Assembly: GCF_932276165.1 (NCBI RefSeq) | Contig: NC_064007.1 | Coordinates: forward strand, 3,482,001-3,546,000 | Source: Plutella xylostella | Lineage: Eukaryota > Arthropoda > Insecta > Lepidoptera > Plutellidae | Reading direction: 5' to 3' | DNA length: 64,000 bases | Made by a program: the position numbers and the translations under genes | Shown here: positions 47,229-56,820 of the stretch, piece after piece | How positions within the stretch are numbered: position 1 is the first letter of the stretch | Layout of the letters: each line of letters opens with the position of its first letter | Notes under the pieces: generated by a model | The model's input: only the letters and a program-made list of their open reading frames with translations | Told to the model about the DNA's origin: nothing | The model's database searches: none

Positions 47229-50200
47229 ATGTCGATTTCGAATTTAGCCTTTAGAGAGCAGTTGCATGGCAATATAAAACTAGCCAGCGAGACTGTGGAG
47301 GCAAAGTTGCTGCAGGATGACCACAGACGGGAGGACAATCAGGATACTACATCAGCTTCGGCACTGGTGAAAAAGTGCTTCACGTGCCAGGAGGCTGGTC
47401 ACCTGATGCGGAACTGTCCACTGGTGACGTCTGGAGGGAAGTCGGGGCAAGGCGAGGACAAGGAAGGAAGCACAGACCATTCAGCTCTGTTAACGGCGCT
47501 AAGTGTTAGTGTTGTGAGTGAAAAACAGTGGTATATTGATTCAGGCGCGACGAATCACATGTGCAATGATCGGTCAGTTATGTACAACTTTGTATCGGAT
47601 AAACCGGCTACTGTGAAGATCGCAAACGGAGACTGTATCAATACCGCGGGAATGGGTCAGGTCAAGGTGCAACTTAAGGGTGGTTGCTTAAGGACGATAA
47701 ATGACGTCTATTTTGTACCACAACTAACCACAAATTTATTGTCGGTGAGTGCAATGACAAGAAAAGGCCATAAAGTTGTATTTACTAAAGAGCATTGTAA
47801 AATAACTAATGCTGACGGTGAGTTTCTAGGTAGCGCTACTCAGATCAATGGTGTTTACCGGCTCGACATTGTAGGTGTCAGAGAGCAGTGTAAGATAGCA
47901 TCGAAAGTAGCTAGAGAGCCACCGTTATCTAGCTTGGGGTTAGGTAATACTTTAGTATGTTCACAGGATGGTGCGATGAAGGAGGAATCTAAGAAGTGTG
48001 TTTCCTCGACTTCGACTAGCCGCAAGGCATCTCAAGGGAATGGCAATGTGAAGGAGGAAGTGCAGCAGTCTGCGTCCTTGGCTTCATCGAGTTCCAAGGT
48101 ATCTCAAGAGGTGTGGCATCAGCGGCTGGGTCACCTAAACTCTAGGAGCATGGGTCTCCTGAATAGAGGTATGGCTACTGGAATTAAGTATGATAGTGCT
48201 GATTATAAGTCATGTGTGGCTTGCATTGAGGGAAAGCAATCTAGACTTCCTTTCCCATCGAAGTCATCTAGTAGGGCTGATGCGGTACTTGGCTTAGTGC
48301 ACACGGATCTGTGTGGGCCTATGCAGAAGCCGTCGTTCAGTGGAGCAAGATACTTCTTGCTGTTTATAGATGATTTTACAAGGAAAACTTATGTTTATTT
48401 TTTAAAAACTAAAAATGAAACATTAGAAAGTTTTCGACATTTCAAGGCGTTGGTAGAGAACCAAACCGAGCGAAAAATAAAAATCCTAAGAAGTGATGGA
48501 GGTGGTGAATTTGTCAATTCTCAGTTTCAGAAGTTTCTCAAAGAGGCTGGAATACGGCACCAGACGACAGTACCGCATTCGCCTGCTCAGAACGGAGTGG
48601 TTGAACGAGCAAACCGAACTGTGATGGAGGCAGCCCGCTGCATGATGCAGCAAGCTGGCTTGGGCATGGAGTTTTGGGCTGAAGCAGTGAACACCGCTGT
48701 TTACCTGAAGAATCGAAGCCCAACCAGAGCTGTTATGGGTGCTACTCCTGAGGAAGCGTGGACAAATAAGAAGGTAGACCTCAAAAATCTTAGAGTTTTT
48801 GGATGTATAGCGTATGCTTTAGTAAAGAATCGAAAGAAACTAGATTCAAAGAGCAAGCTATGGAGATTTGTTGGGTACTGTACGGAAACAAAGGGGTACA
48901 GACTGATAGACCCAACTGATCCTCGTAAATTCACAATAGCGAGGGATGTGGTATTCCTAGAGGATAAATTCAAAATTAAGGAATTGTCACATGATGATAA
49001 AGTTGACATGAATATGGTATTCATGCAAAGCCCGCCACCTAACATGAATGACTCTAATAGTAGTTTGTCTGAGTGTAATGAGCAATCTACAGAGCCATCT
49101 GTTGAGGGATTAAATCAATCTGATGACATAAATTCCGATTCAGTGATTGATAATAATTCAAAAGATGACTCTGAGGATGCTGAAACATCTGGTGAAATAG
49201 ATGATCCGTTGGATTCGACGTACGTTCCAGGAAGTTCTTCACTGGAAGAAGACACGGACTATGAAGAGAGTGCTGAGTTTGCCGCCTTCAACTGCGACAT
49301 GCAGAGTTCTGCCACTGACGAGCCGACCACCGTTCGAGAGGCAATGAGTGGAAGCGAGGCTGAGCAATGGAGAGCTGCTATGTCAGATGAGTATGATTCT
49401 TTTAAGAAGAATAACTGTTGGACTCTAGTTGATAGGCCGGCTAATCACAAAGCAGTGAAATGTAAATGGGTGTTCAAAAGGAAAAGGGGGCTTGATGGAG
49501 AAATTCTTCGATACAAAGCCAGACTAGTTGCGAAGGGCTATACGCAAACCTATGGCGTCGATTATGAAGAAACGTTTGCTCCGGTCGTAAGATATTCAAC
49601 GATACGAATGTTGCTAGCTATCGCTGCAGAATATAATATGGAGATTGACCATATGGATGTAATTACTGCTTTCCTGAATGGAGATTTAAAGGAGCAGGTT
49701 TATATGGAGCAACCTGAAGGATTTGAAACAAAAGGAGGAAATGGAAAGGTATACAAACTTAATAAGGCCATTTATGGACTCAAGCAAGCTGCGAAGTCAT
49801 GGTATGATAAGTTAGATACTGCTTTGACTCAAAACTTCGGTTTTAAGAGAGTAAGTACAGAACCATGTGTTTATTTCAAATCGCATCAGGGAAAGCCGAT
49901 GATAATCAGTATTTACGTTGATGACATATTACTGTTTACGTCATGTTCTGCTGAAGAAAAGAAGAAGCTGAAAGACAAGCTTATGAAGGAGTTCGCCATG
50001 AGAGACTTGGGTGCAGCGCACCACATACTAGGTATGAAGATTACAAACAAGGATGGCAGGATTACTCTGGACCAGTCGAACTATATTCAGACGGTTCTGA
50101 ATAAATTCCAGATGTCGGATTGCAAGCCAGCTAGTACTCCCATGGAAGCTGGACTGAAAATTCATAAAGCTGAGAAATTAGGTAACTTTAACTATAGAAA

Positions 50201-50846
50201 TTTAATTGGTTGCCTTATGTATGTTGCAGTATGTACCAGGCCGGACATTGCATATGCCGTGAGTTCATTGAGCCAGTTCAATCAAAGCTATGCTGAAGTT
50301 CACTGGAAAGCTGCAAAGCGTGTCCTACGCTATTTGAAAGGTACAATTAATCATTGTTTGACGTTCGAGAAGAATGGACTAAGTCTCACTGCCTACGTGG
50401 ACGCTGATTGGGCAGCTAGTGCAGTGGATAGGAAGTCATACACAGGGTATGTATTCAAAATTGGTAATAACTTAGTCTCATGGGAAAGTCGAAAGCAGAA
50501 AACGGTGGCTCTCAGCAGTACTGAAGCCGAATACATGGCACTGTCTGATGCATGTAAGGAAGCGTTGTTCATTCGCTCTTTCTTACACGAATTGTTAGGT
50601 ATCAATGTTTGTGTAACTATGTATAACGATAACCAATCTGCTCAAAAGTTAAGTGTCAACCAAATGTACCATTCGAGAACTAAACATATTGATGTTAGGC
50701 ATCATTTTATTAGACAAGTTGTGTCAGAAAATGCGATGCAGTTGAAGTATTGTCCAACTGATGAAATGCCAGCGGATCTATTGACAAAGCCTCTGCCTAT
50801 TATGAAACATAATAGATTCGTTAACTGTTTATTGTTGGATGTTTAA
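47229..50846 (+). CDS. Copia gag-pol polyprotein with truncated gag
   Basis: 1205 residues without a stop. A zinc knuckle CFTCQEAGHLMRNC lies at 50-63. The protease is marked by WYIDSGATNHM (Asp104). The pre-integrase WHQRLGHLN-type motif and CVAC precede the integrase triad Asp360 (HTDLCGP), Asp423 (RSDGGGEF) and Glu459 (NGVVERANR), giving D-D35-E. The reverse transcriptase has YVDD at 896-899, and RNase H has VDADWA near 1058 and SSTEAEYMAL. Typical copia proteins have about 300 residues of capsid before the zinc knuckle; here there are 49, and only the last stretch (VEAKLLQDD) resembles gag. All pol motifs checked are intact, so it may rely on capsid from another element. Confidence 0.9.
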   Translation: MSISNLAFREQLHGNIKLASETVEAKLLQDDHRREDNQDTTSASALVKKCFTCQEAGHLMRNCPLVTSGGKSGQGEDKEGSTDHSALLTALSVSVVSEKQWYIDSGATNHMCNDRSVMYNFVSDKPATVKIANGDCINTAGMGQVKVQLKGGCLRTINDVYFVPQLTTNLLSVSAMTRKGHKVVFTKEHCKITNADGEFLGSATQINGVYRLDIVGVREQCKIASKVAREPPLSSLGLGNTLVCSQDGAMKEESKKCVSSTSTSRKASQGNGNVKEEVQQSASLASSSSKVSQEVWHQRLGHLNSRSMGLLNRGMATGIKYDSADYKSCVACIEGKQSRLPFPSKSSSRADAVLGLVHTDLCGPMQKPSFSGARYFLLFIDDFTRKTYVYFLKTKNETLESFRHFKALVENQTERKIKILRSDGGGEFVNSQFQKFLKEAGIRHQTTVPHSPAQNGVVERANRTVMEAARCMMQQAGLGMEFWAEAVNTAVYLKNRSPTRAVMGATPEEAWTNKKVDLKNLRVFGCIAYALVKNRKKLDSKSKLWRFVGYCTETKGYRLIDPTDPRKFTIARDVVFLEDKFKIKELSHDDKVDMNMVFMQSPPPNMNDSNSSLSECNEQSTEPSVEGLNQSDDINSDSVIDNNSKDDSEDAETSGEIDDPLDSTYVPGSSSLEEDTDYEESAEFAAFNCDMQSSATDEPTTVREAMSGSEAEQWRAAMSDEYDSFKKNNCWTLVDRPANHKAVKCKWVFKRKRGLDGEILRYKARLVAKGYTQTYGVDYEETFAPVVRYSTIRMLLAIAAEYNMEIDHMDVITAFLNGDLKEQVYMEQPEGFETKGGNGKVYKLNKAIYGLKQAAKSWYDKLDTALTQNFGFKRVSTEPCVYFKSHQGKPMIISIYVDDILLFTSCSAEEKKKLKDKLMKEFAMRDLGAAHHILGMKITNKDGRITLDQSNYIQTVLNKFQMSDCKPASTPMEAGLKIHKAEKLGNFNYRNLIGCLMYVAVCTRPDIAYAVSSLSQFNQSYAEVHWKAAKRVLRYLKGTINHCLTFEKNGLSLTAYVDADWAASAVDRKSYTGYVFKIGNNLVSWESRKQKTVALSSTEAEYMALSDACKEALFIRSFLHELLGINVCVTMYNDNQSAQKLSVNQMYHSRTKHIDVRHHFIRQVVSENAMQLKYCPTDEMPADLLTKPLPIMKHNRFVNCLLLDV

Positions 50847-50988
50847 GTTTTAACTGTTTATGTTTATTGTTATGGTGGTGAACATTTTATGTAACACAAC
50901 TTAGTGTAACTCATGTACTCCTGAGGCTTATTATTTAGTGTGTAATACTTAGGGATATGAGTTCAGGCATTATAACTATTGGTTGGTT

Positions 50989-50998
50989 TAAGGGAAAG
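50989..50998 (+). other. Polypurine tract
   Basis: TAAGGGAAAG lies immediately before the right LTR, where plus-strand synthesis is primed in LTR elements. Confidence 0.65.
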
Positions 50999-51183
50999 TG
51001 TTGAAAAGAGTTTGTAAACGCAACCAACAGTTTAGTTTTTTCTATTGTCTATTGTAGATTATTTTGTCAATAGACTTGTCACTTAGTACTTCCACTAATA
51101 CCTTCCTGTGTCGTGTGAAAACTATTCTTAAATATATCTTTACAATCCTTTTAATCCACTGGTTTTACTTATAAAACCCAACA
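50999..51183 (+). repeat. Copia right LTR, 185 bp
   Basis: Same length as the left LTR with three differences (two C/T changes in the ACCAATACCCTCC region and one C/A in ATTCTTCAATAT). It ends ACCCAACA and is followed by the duplicated ATGTC. Confidence 0.9.
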
Positions 51184-51188
51184 ATGTC
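51184..51188 (+). repeat. Copia target duplication, right
   Basis: ATGTC, the second copy of the 5-bp duplication at 46901-46905. Confidence 0.8.
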
Positions 51189-51955
51189 TCTCTCGAGAAA
51201 TTAGCTCCAAAAAGGGGCCATAAGTCTCTGGTCGAAAACGTGCCATCGTAAAATAATTAAGATCCTGCAGACGTTTTCTTAGGTCAAGTACCTATATTTC
51301 CTTCCAACACGTGGATGTATGATATAAATGAAAGCCGTATGTAGCATTTGAGATAAATGAGATATCCTTGGTTTTTTTATGACTGCATTCGCACTCGCCT
51401 AACCGCCCAGTTGCATGTCTAAAGCCAATGCCATATTGGCTGTTAAACACGTGACCTTTACACGCTCGTGTTCAAAAAATATTCCTTAAAAAGCGCCCTC
51501 CCGCCAAAAAACAATGACATTTGCTTGACAGCTACAGTGTGCGCCGTGCATGCGTTCTTAACCGGAAACGGATATCGTCTGCTTCCTAAACACATCCAAT
51601 CGATCTTCGGACATTGATCGATTGTTATCTCTATGTACAATAACGTGTTCTCACTTATCGAGTCTGACCATCGCCAGTAGAATTAGCTTTTGAAGCGAAC
51701 ATGGCGTGAATAATCACCGTTGGCGGTTTGAGTTTAAATAACTAACCTCAGTACATATTTCCTTCTGAGTAGACGAAATAAATATAATCAGTTCTGGCTG
51801 TTTATTACGTATTCTGAGAATGAGATTTTCCCTACATGAATACCAATGCAGCGCACATCAGCTGCTGATATCGCGAATGCCGATCGTGGATTCGAACTCG
51901 GTATCACGGCCGCGGTCGGTTCCGCTCCGCGTACCATTGCGGCTGCGGGCTGCAT
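51189..51955. other. Non-coding, possible SINE relic
   Basis: No gene seen. On the minus strand at about 51960-51860 there is TGGTACGCGGA and, further on, GAGTTCGAATCC, loosely fitting Pol III A and B boxes, so a tRNA-derived SINE relic is possible. Confidence 0.3.
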
Positions 51956-52276
51956 TCCGAGGGTTTAGATTAGAACCTCCTTGCTTCAATAATGCTGGCT
52001 GGTTTGTGACTTGGCTGGTGAGTTTGTTGTCTATGGTCTGCGTTATTTTTTTACTATACACTTCGTTTGTTATTCCTATTAGGTATTCCGTGTTATGATA
52101 AAAATAATAATGAGATTTTGTTTAAATAAAATATAAGTAGCACATCACGAATCCTTTAGTTTGTGTTCAATATAGTTATTGCATGTTTAATAATACCGAG
52201 GGTTTAGATTAGAACCTCCTTGCTTCAATAATGCTGGCGAGTTTGTTTTCTATGGTCTGCGTAATTTTTTTACAGG
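51956..52276 (+). repeat. Local direct duplication
   Basis: 51956-52058 and 52197-52276 share CCGAGGGTTTAGATTAGAAC, CTCCTTGCTTCAATAATGC, GAGTTTGTT and CTATGGTCTGCGT in the same order. The second copy lacks about 20 bases. The spacer itself is partly repeated later: 52128-52192 resembles 52543-52605 (AAATATAAGT, CACATCA-GAATCC, ATAGTTATTGCATGTTTAAT). Confidence 0.75.
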
Positions 52277-52318
52277 GACGGCTCTTGTTTGAATTAATAG
52301 AATTCCTATTATTAATCT

Positions 52319-52463
52319 GCGTACAGACCGGGCCAACGAACGCCCAACGAACGCCAACGGTTATCCCAACGATGGATATTTATCATACATAATACAGGGC
52401 AGATTGCAGCAACGAAGGTCAACGAAAATCGTTCGTTGGCGTTCGTTGGGCCGGTCTGTACGC
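52319..52463. mobile_element. Foldback MITE
   Basis: The left end starts at TGCGTACAGACCGGGCCAACG and the right end is its inverse (GGGCCGGTCTGTACGCG). Each end carries tandem CCAACGAACG words. About 145 bp, no ORF. It lies between parts of the local duplication. Confidence 0.6.
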
Positions 52464-52605
52464 GGCTTTAGGCATTAAGATTAAAATCATTAGGTATGTG
52501 TTTTTGTTTCTATACAAGTAGTTAAGTACTTACTTATATATAATAAAATATAAGTCTCACATCAGGAATCCATTAGTATTCAACATAGTTATTGCATGTT
52601 TAATT

Positions 52606-53105
52606 TCAATGGATTGCATTGACGTGTCATTCATGGTCATGTCATGAAAGCATAAACTTAATAAAATATTATTGTATGATGATGATGGCGATGACAATGT
52701 CAAACAGTAACCACCTTTGACAGTAGCCCACAAAAGTAATAAAGGTATTTTACTAACTTTGCAGCCGTTACATACCTACTGATTAAAGTGTTTAAGTCCT
52801 GGAGTTTGATTCTTGGTCGAGGATATATTTTAAACACTGTCATTAAATTTGGTCTCGGGGTCTTGAATGTGCAGCAAAATTACTGCAAAATATTCATTCT
52901 TCATAGTAAAAAGTAACGTGACCAACTAAGTTTCTATGGAAAATGAATATTTTTTTTTCGCGAATTTTGAAATTCTGATTTCAGTTTCGGACTTAGATAT
53001 AACATGCTGCACATGCTGGTTTCGGCTTAGTATACCCTTTTTGCAACACCTGTATTGTGATATTACATTGCCTATTTTTAAACCTTATTTTTTCACTTGT
53101 TTCAG
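52606..53105. other. Non-coding, nothing recognised
   Basis: AT-rich sequence with a short (GAT)n run at about 52678. No supported feature. Confidence 0.3.
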
Positions 53106-53296
53106 GTATGTCACTAAAGAAACTTCAGGACATTTCATGTAATTTCATCAGCCGTTATAAAAGGTATTGTACTGAGTTTGACCCTGCTACTGGTTGGGAT
53201 GACGCCAAATACAAAAAAAAAACGCATTTTATAAATTATCATCTCGGACCTGACCCAGAAAGAACGACATTGGTAATGAAATCACAAAACGTCTGA
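53106..53296 (+). CDS. Candidate terminal exon, unrecognised
   Basis: A pyrimidine-rich tract ending CACTTGTTTCAG at 53105 looks like a good acceptor. The following open frame reads MSLKKLQDISCNFISRYKR, then YCTEFDPATGWDDAKYKKK, and stops at TGA 53294. AATAAA follows at 53299. A strong acceptor, protein-like composition (Asp, Lys, Trp, Tyr) and a poly-A signal directly after the stop suggest a real last exon or a remnant of one. I recognise no family. It does not resemble the end of a DYRK kinase, and no upstream partner exon was found. Confidence 0.3.
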
Positions 53297-53304
53297 GGAA
53301 TAAA

Positions 53305-56300
53305 TTGTGTACCAAAATTAAACATTTCATAATATACACTAACTGTATATTCGTCATTCATGATAAATTTTGATTTAGGTCTCCTAATTTATGCATTCTG
53401 GATCGAGGTTTCGTGAACATATTTCATTTATAAACCGTTTTGTACTTCGTATCTATTCATTGCACTTTAGTTAGCGCAGCTGTGAAGCTGTATGGTTTGA
53501 AAACCTAGCTTATTATAGTCTAGATTTTAATAGAACTAGATTCTTGTCCAGTCTAGACCGACTGCACCGCTATCTAACTAGCTCCGACCATCATAAAGAA
53601 CCTCACAACTTTGTTGACGGTACAGTGTAGTTACGTTTATAGTGGAAATTAAATACTATTTATTTATTTCTTATTTATATCTTAATAATAATGAAAACAT
53701 TGTAAAATTATATTTGCCTTACCACAAAAACTTAGACAGTATTCAACAAAATGGTTTTAAAAAATTTAAAAAAAGTTAAAATACGTAGTTATTTTGTAAT
53801 ATAATATGTAACATACTATAGGTACGTAAGTTTAAATATTACAAATTCTTAATAGTTACGCTGTTTATAATATTAAGCCAGTTAACGGGTGCATAATTTT
53901 ATCCTATAGTACCTAGCGGTTTTATGTACCTATTAAATATCAATTAAAACTTAATAAGCTGCTTAATAGTTATACGATAGTAATTAAATTTACGATACTA
54001 CCATGTAATATCCGTTTCATGGCAAATGTTATTATAATTTGTATTTTAGTAAATTTTCTACATAATCCCACTGCAGTTTCGTTGCTCTGTGCTCGTCAGT
54101 GTATAGTTTTAGACAATGGATAGTTATTTTGAACAATTGGCTGATGTTCGCCGGTTTATGTACCTGTTTGACTTCCATGAATTTTAAAGAACGGACAAGT
54201 AACGACTTACACCGTTGTTTTTATCTATCCTTACACGCCTCGTTAAAGCTACACGTTAATTTAATTATAAAATATAATATTAATCTGTCAAAGGAATCTC
54301 AACGTTATGTCCCGCTGCATAGAGTAGGAAGCTCGTTTGCACTACACTACGTGTCTGACGCTACAGGTAAACTACATAACTCTTGCGCAAGCGCATGCGA
54401 CATTTTGAAGTACAGAAATAGAGGAGCCCAGTTATCTCGTGTCCCATATTGCGAAATCGTGACACCGAAAATAATAACATTGACTTCCAAATTCGAAATT
54501 TTGAATCCCGATCTATGTATACGAGTCTCGCAAGTTAGGATGCCAAAATTGTTATCTTGAGATAACTTTTTAGTAATAAGGCCGCCGATTGTGCTATTAA
54601 TTCTCTGTTCTTTTTTTGTAAAACTGTTTCTGTGTGTGTGCAGTACAAGGAGTATTTTTTATATTTATACTCGTAAGTGTTTCAAGTTAATACCATCAAT
54701 CCGACAAACTTTTTCCGAAGATGTCGGGTTTAAAATTTAAATGATGGCCATGGTCCGAGTGTTACGTTCAATTTGGGATAAGGAAGTACGAGTACATTAC
54801 TTTATACTTCCGTTTCATAGTGCTATGTAATGGTAGGTTCTAACGTTTTTCCGCAGACACACTATCTGACTGAAAAAAGACAAATACCATATATTTGTCT
54901 TTTTCAGTCAGATAGTGTGCCTCTTTTTCTGAGAGAAGGAAAACAAAATAAGATGTTGTGTTCCGAATATGTAATAAAAAAAGAGTCAACCAATCATTTA
55001 GATGGTGCTAGAGGCACATAAATAATGAAAGTTCTTCATTCAGAGACCATACGATGACAGATGAGTCTTGCCGGATTAGAAATACTACGAGTATAATGGT
55101 ATAATAACCTTTAGTTTTCACGCAGGTGCCATCTTCTTACATTGCACAAATCAGCATCCTCAACCTTATATATATCTGATGAGAGATTATTTATACCAGC
55201 TCAGGTCGACATTTGCCTGGTTACAGTGTGATCACTGAAACTTGTTACGTGATAGAAATGTTAGCCCTAGCTCAGAGTATTTGGGTGTTCAGTACTTATT
55301 TGAGTATTTGAGCCTCTCAGTCACCCCTTTGCATTGGTAAATATTAATGTAGATTTTTCATTTCTTGAAATAGAAAAATCTAATATTTATCACCTTCAGG
55401 CTTGAAAATATTTATAACCATAATAACATTTTATCCATCAGTCAGTATGTATGGGGAGCGCGACTTTTAGATCTGTTCGACTGGTGGCGAGTTATCGCGA
55501 ATTTGTATGGTAGGCGACAGTCGCCACCTAGCGGTTAAGAAAACTCTGCACATGTCTCTCTTAAGTGACTCGCGATAGTGAACACATAGTACTATGAGCC
55601 CTTTGTGTCTTAAATGTCGGCAGTGTGTGCCTTTGTGAGGCCTCTTGTAGCACGAGCGTCTTCAGCGAGTCAAAAGGCGACAGTTTTAGACACACAGGTG
55701 TTTGGGAGTTTTAAACTGACACCGCTAAGAAAGACTTACTTAGTTACTACATAACCAACACACACATATCTCGCCTCTACACAATATGAAAAACATATTT
55801 GTAAACCCAATAATCATACAATTTCTATTGGTTAGTCATTAGACGGGTTTTACTCACTTTCATCTAACCACAAAGTTATTTTCTAAACAATGAAAACCTC
55901 GCTCGGCTCTTGATGCATAGCTTTCTTTCTATCATAGAAAATTAAATTAATAAAGAGTTTAATCTATTCATATTTAAACGAGACTTGTTTATTTTACAAG
56001 TTATGTTTTTGTGGTGGCTTTATATTTATTGGGTCGCACAAGGTGTTAACTTGATCTATTGGGTTTCGTTACGACGACGACGACGACGTAAGACGATAAT
56101 ATTTTAGTTTTCATACTTAATATAAGTAGGTACCTAATATTCGTTTCAAACATACTTATATTCAAATGTTTTAGTTTTTATACGTAGTATTAGTGTATAT
56201 TATTACCGCGTTAGGCAAGAGAGGTCATTAAACCTTATATGGCAATGTATCGGGCTTATCATTTATAATCATATTTTTTTCAAGTACTTTATGTTTTCGA

Positions 56301-56820
56301 GGTCGAGGTAAGTACTTGTCGAATACTGAACAAGAAGATTAGTTTATTGATATTGTACTGGTGGCTGTACGAAATCCTTTTATTTTTGACTAGCCTACCT
56401 ATCATAGATAGGCTACATAATATCTTAAAACAATCAAAAACACCAGAAAATTATTGATATGATCACCAAAACCATAATTTAAAAGGAGTCAAGAGTTTTC
56501 GGAATACAGTATCGAAATCTATTCAAATTCCTAAATCTGAGACACACAGAAACATACCAGTAAAATTGTCTAAAAAGGATGTCATATTAAATTAAAGTAT
56601 CAGGGAATAACTTTTCAATCGATTGAATCGGCACATAATAAAAAACGAATAGTTTGTTACCTATTTACTACTAGAACTTATAGCTGAGTGTAGGTTAGAG
56701 CTACCTATAGGTGTTTTTTACCTTTTATAACTCGGTTAAAGTCAGTTCTTTTATGTAGATTAATCTTATTTTTTTTATGGTTAAGTTAATAAAAACTTTT
56801 TATTAGACACGTAAGATATA
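53305..56820. other. Non-coding, one hairpin
   Basis: AT-rich sequence. A hairpin lies at 54858-54919 and an (ACG)n run at about 56070-56088. A 153-codon frame at 54099-54560 begins with GTG and has no recognisable motif, so I do not call it. Confidence 0.35.
54858..54919. repeat. 62-nt hairpin, 28-bp stem
   Basis: CACACTATCTGACTGAAAAA and the following AGACAAATA pair with 54892-54919 around a 5-base loop, with one extra A in an A run. It resembles a small stem-loop transcript or a minimal inverted-repeat element. Confidence 0.6.

Larger units (their letters stand above)
46906..51183 (+). mobile_element. Ty1/copia LTR retrotransposon, gag-poor
   Basis: A 4278-bp element with 185-bp LTRs, a 5-bp duplication (ATGTC), a primer-binding site just inside the left LTR (GGTTATGGGCCCAG, the form used with initiator Met-tRNA in copia elements), and a purine tract AAGGGAAAG before the right LTR. 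The single ORF carries the protease, integrase, reverse transcriptase and RNase H in the copia order. The space for gag is far too short: only about 49 residues precede the zinc knuckle. High LTR identity indicates a recent insertion. It lies in what is probably a Dyrk2-like intron, in the same orientation. Confidence 0.92.

Noticed and set aside
54099..54560. 153-codon plus-strand ORF
   Set aside because: It starts with GTG, has no recognisable motif or family, and is AT-rich like its surroundings; best explained as chance.
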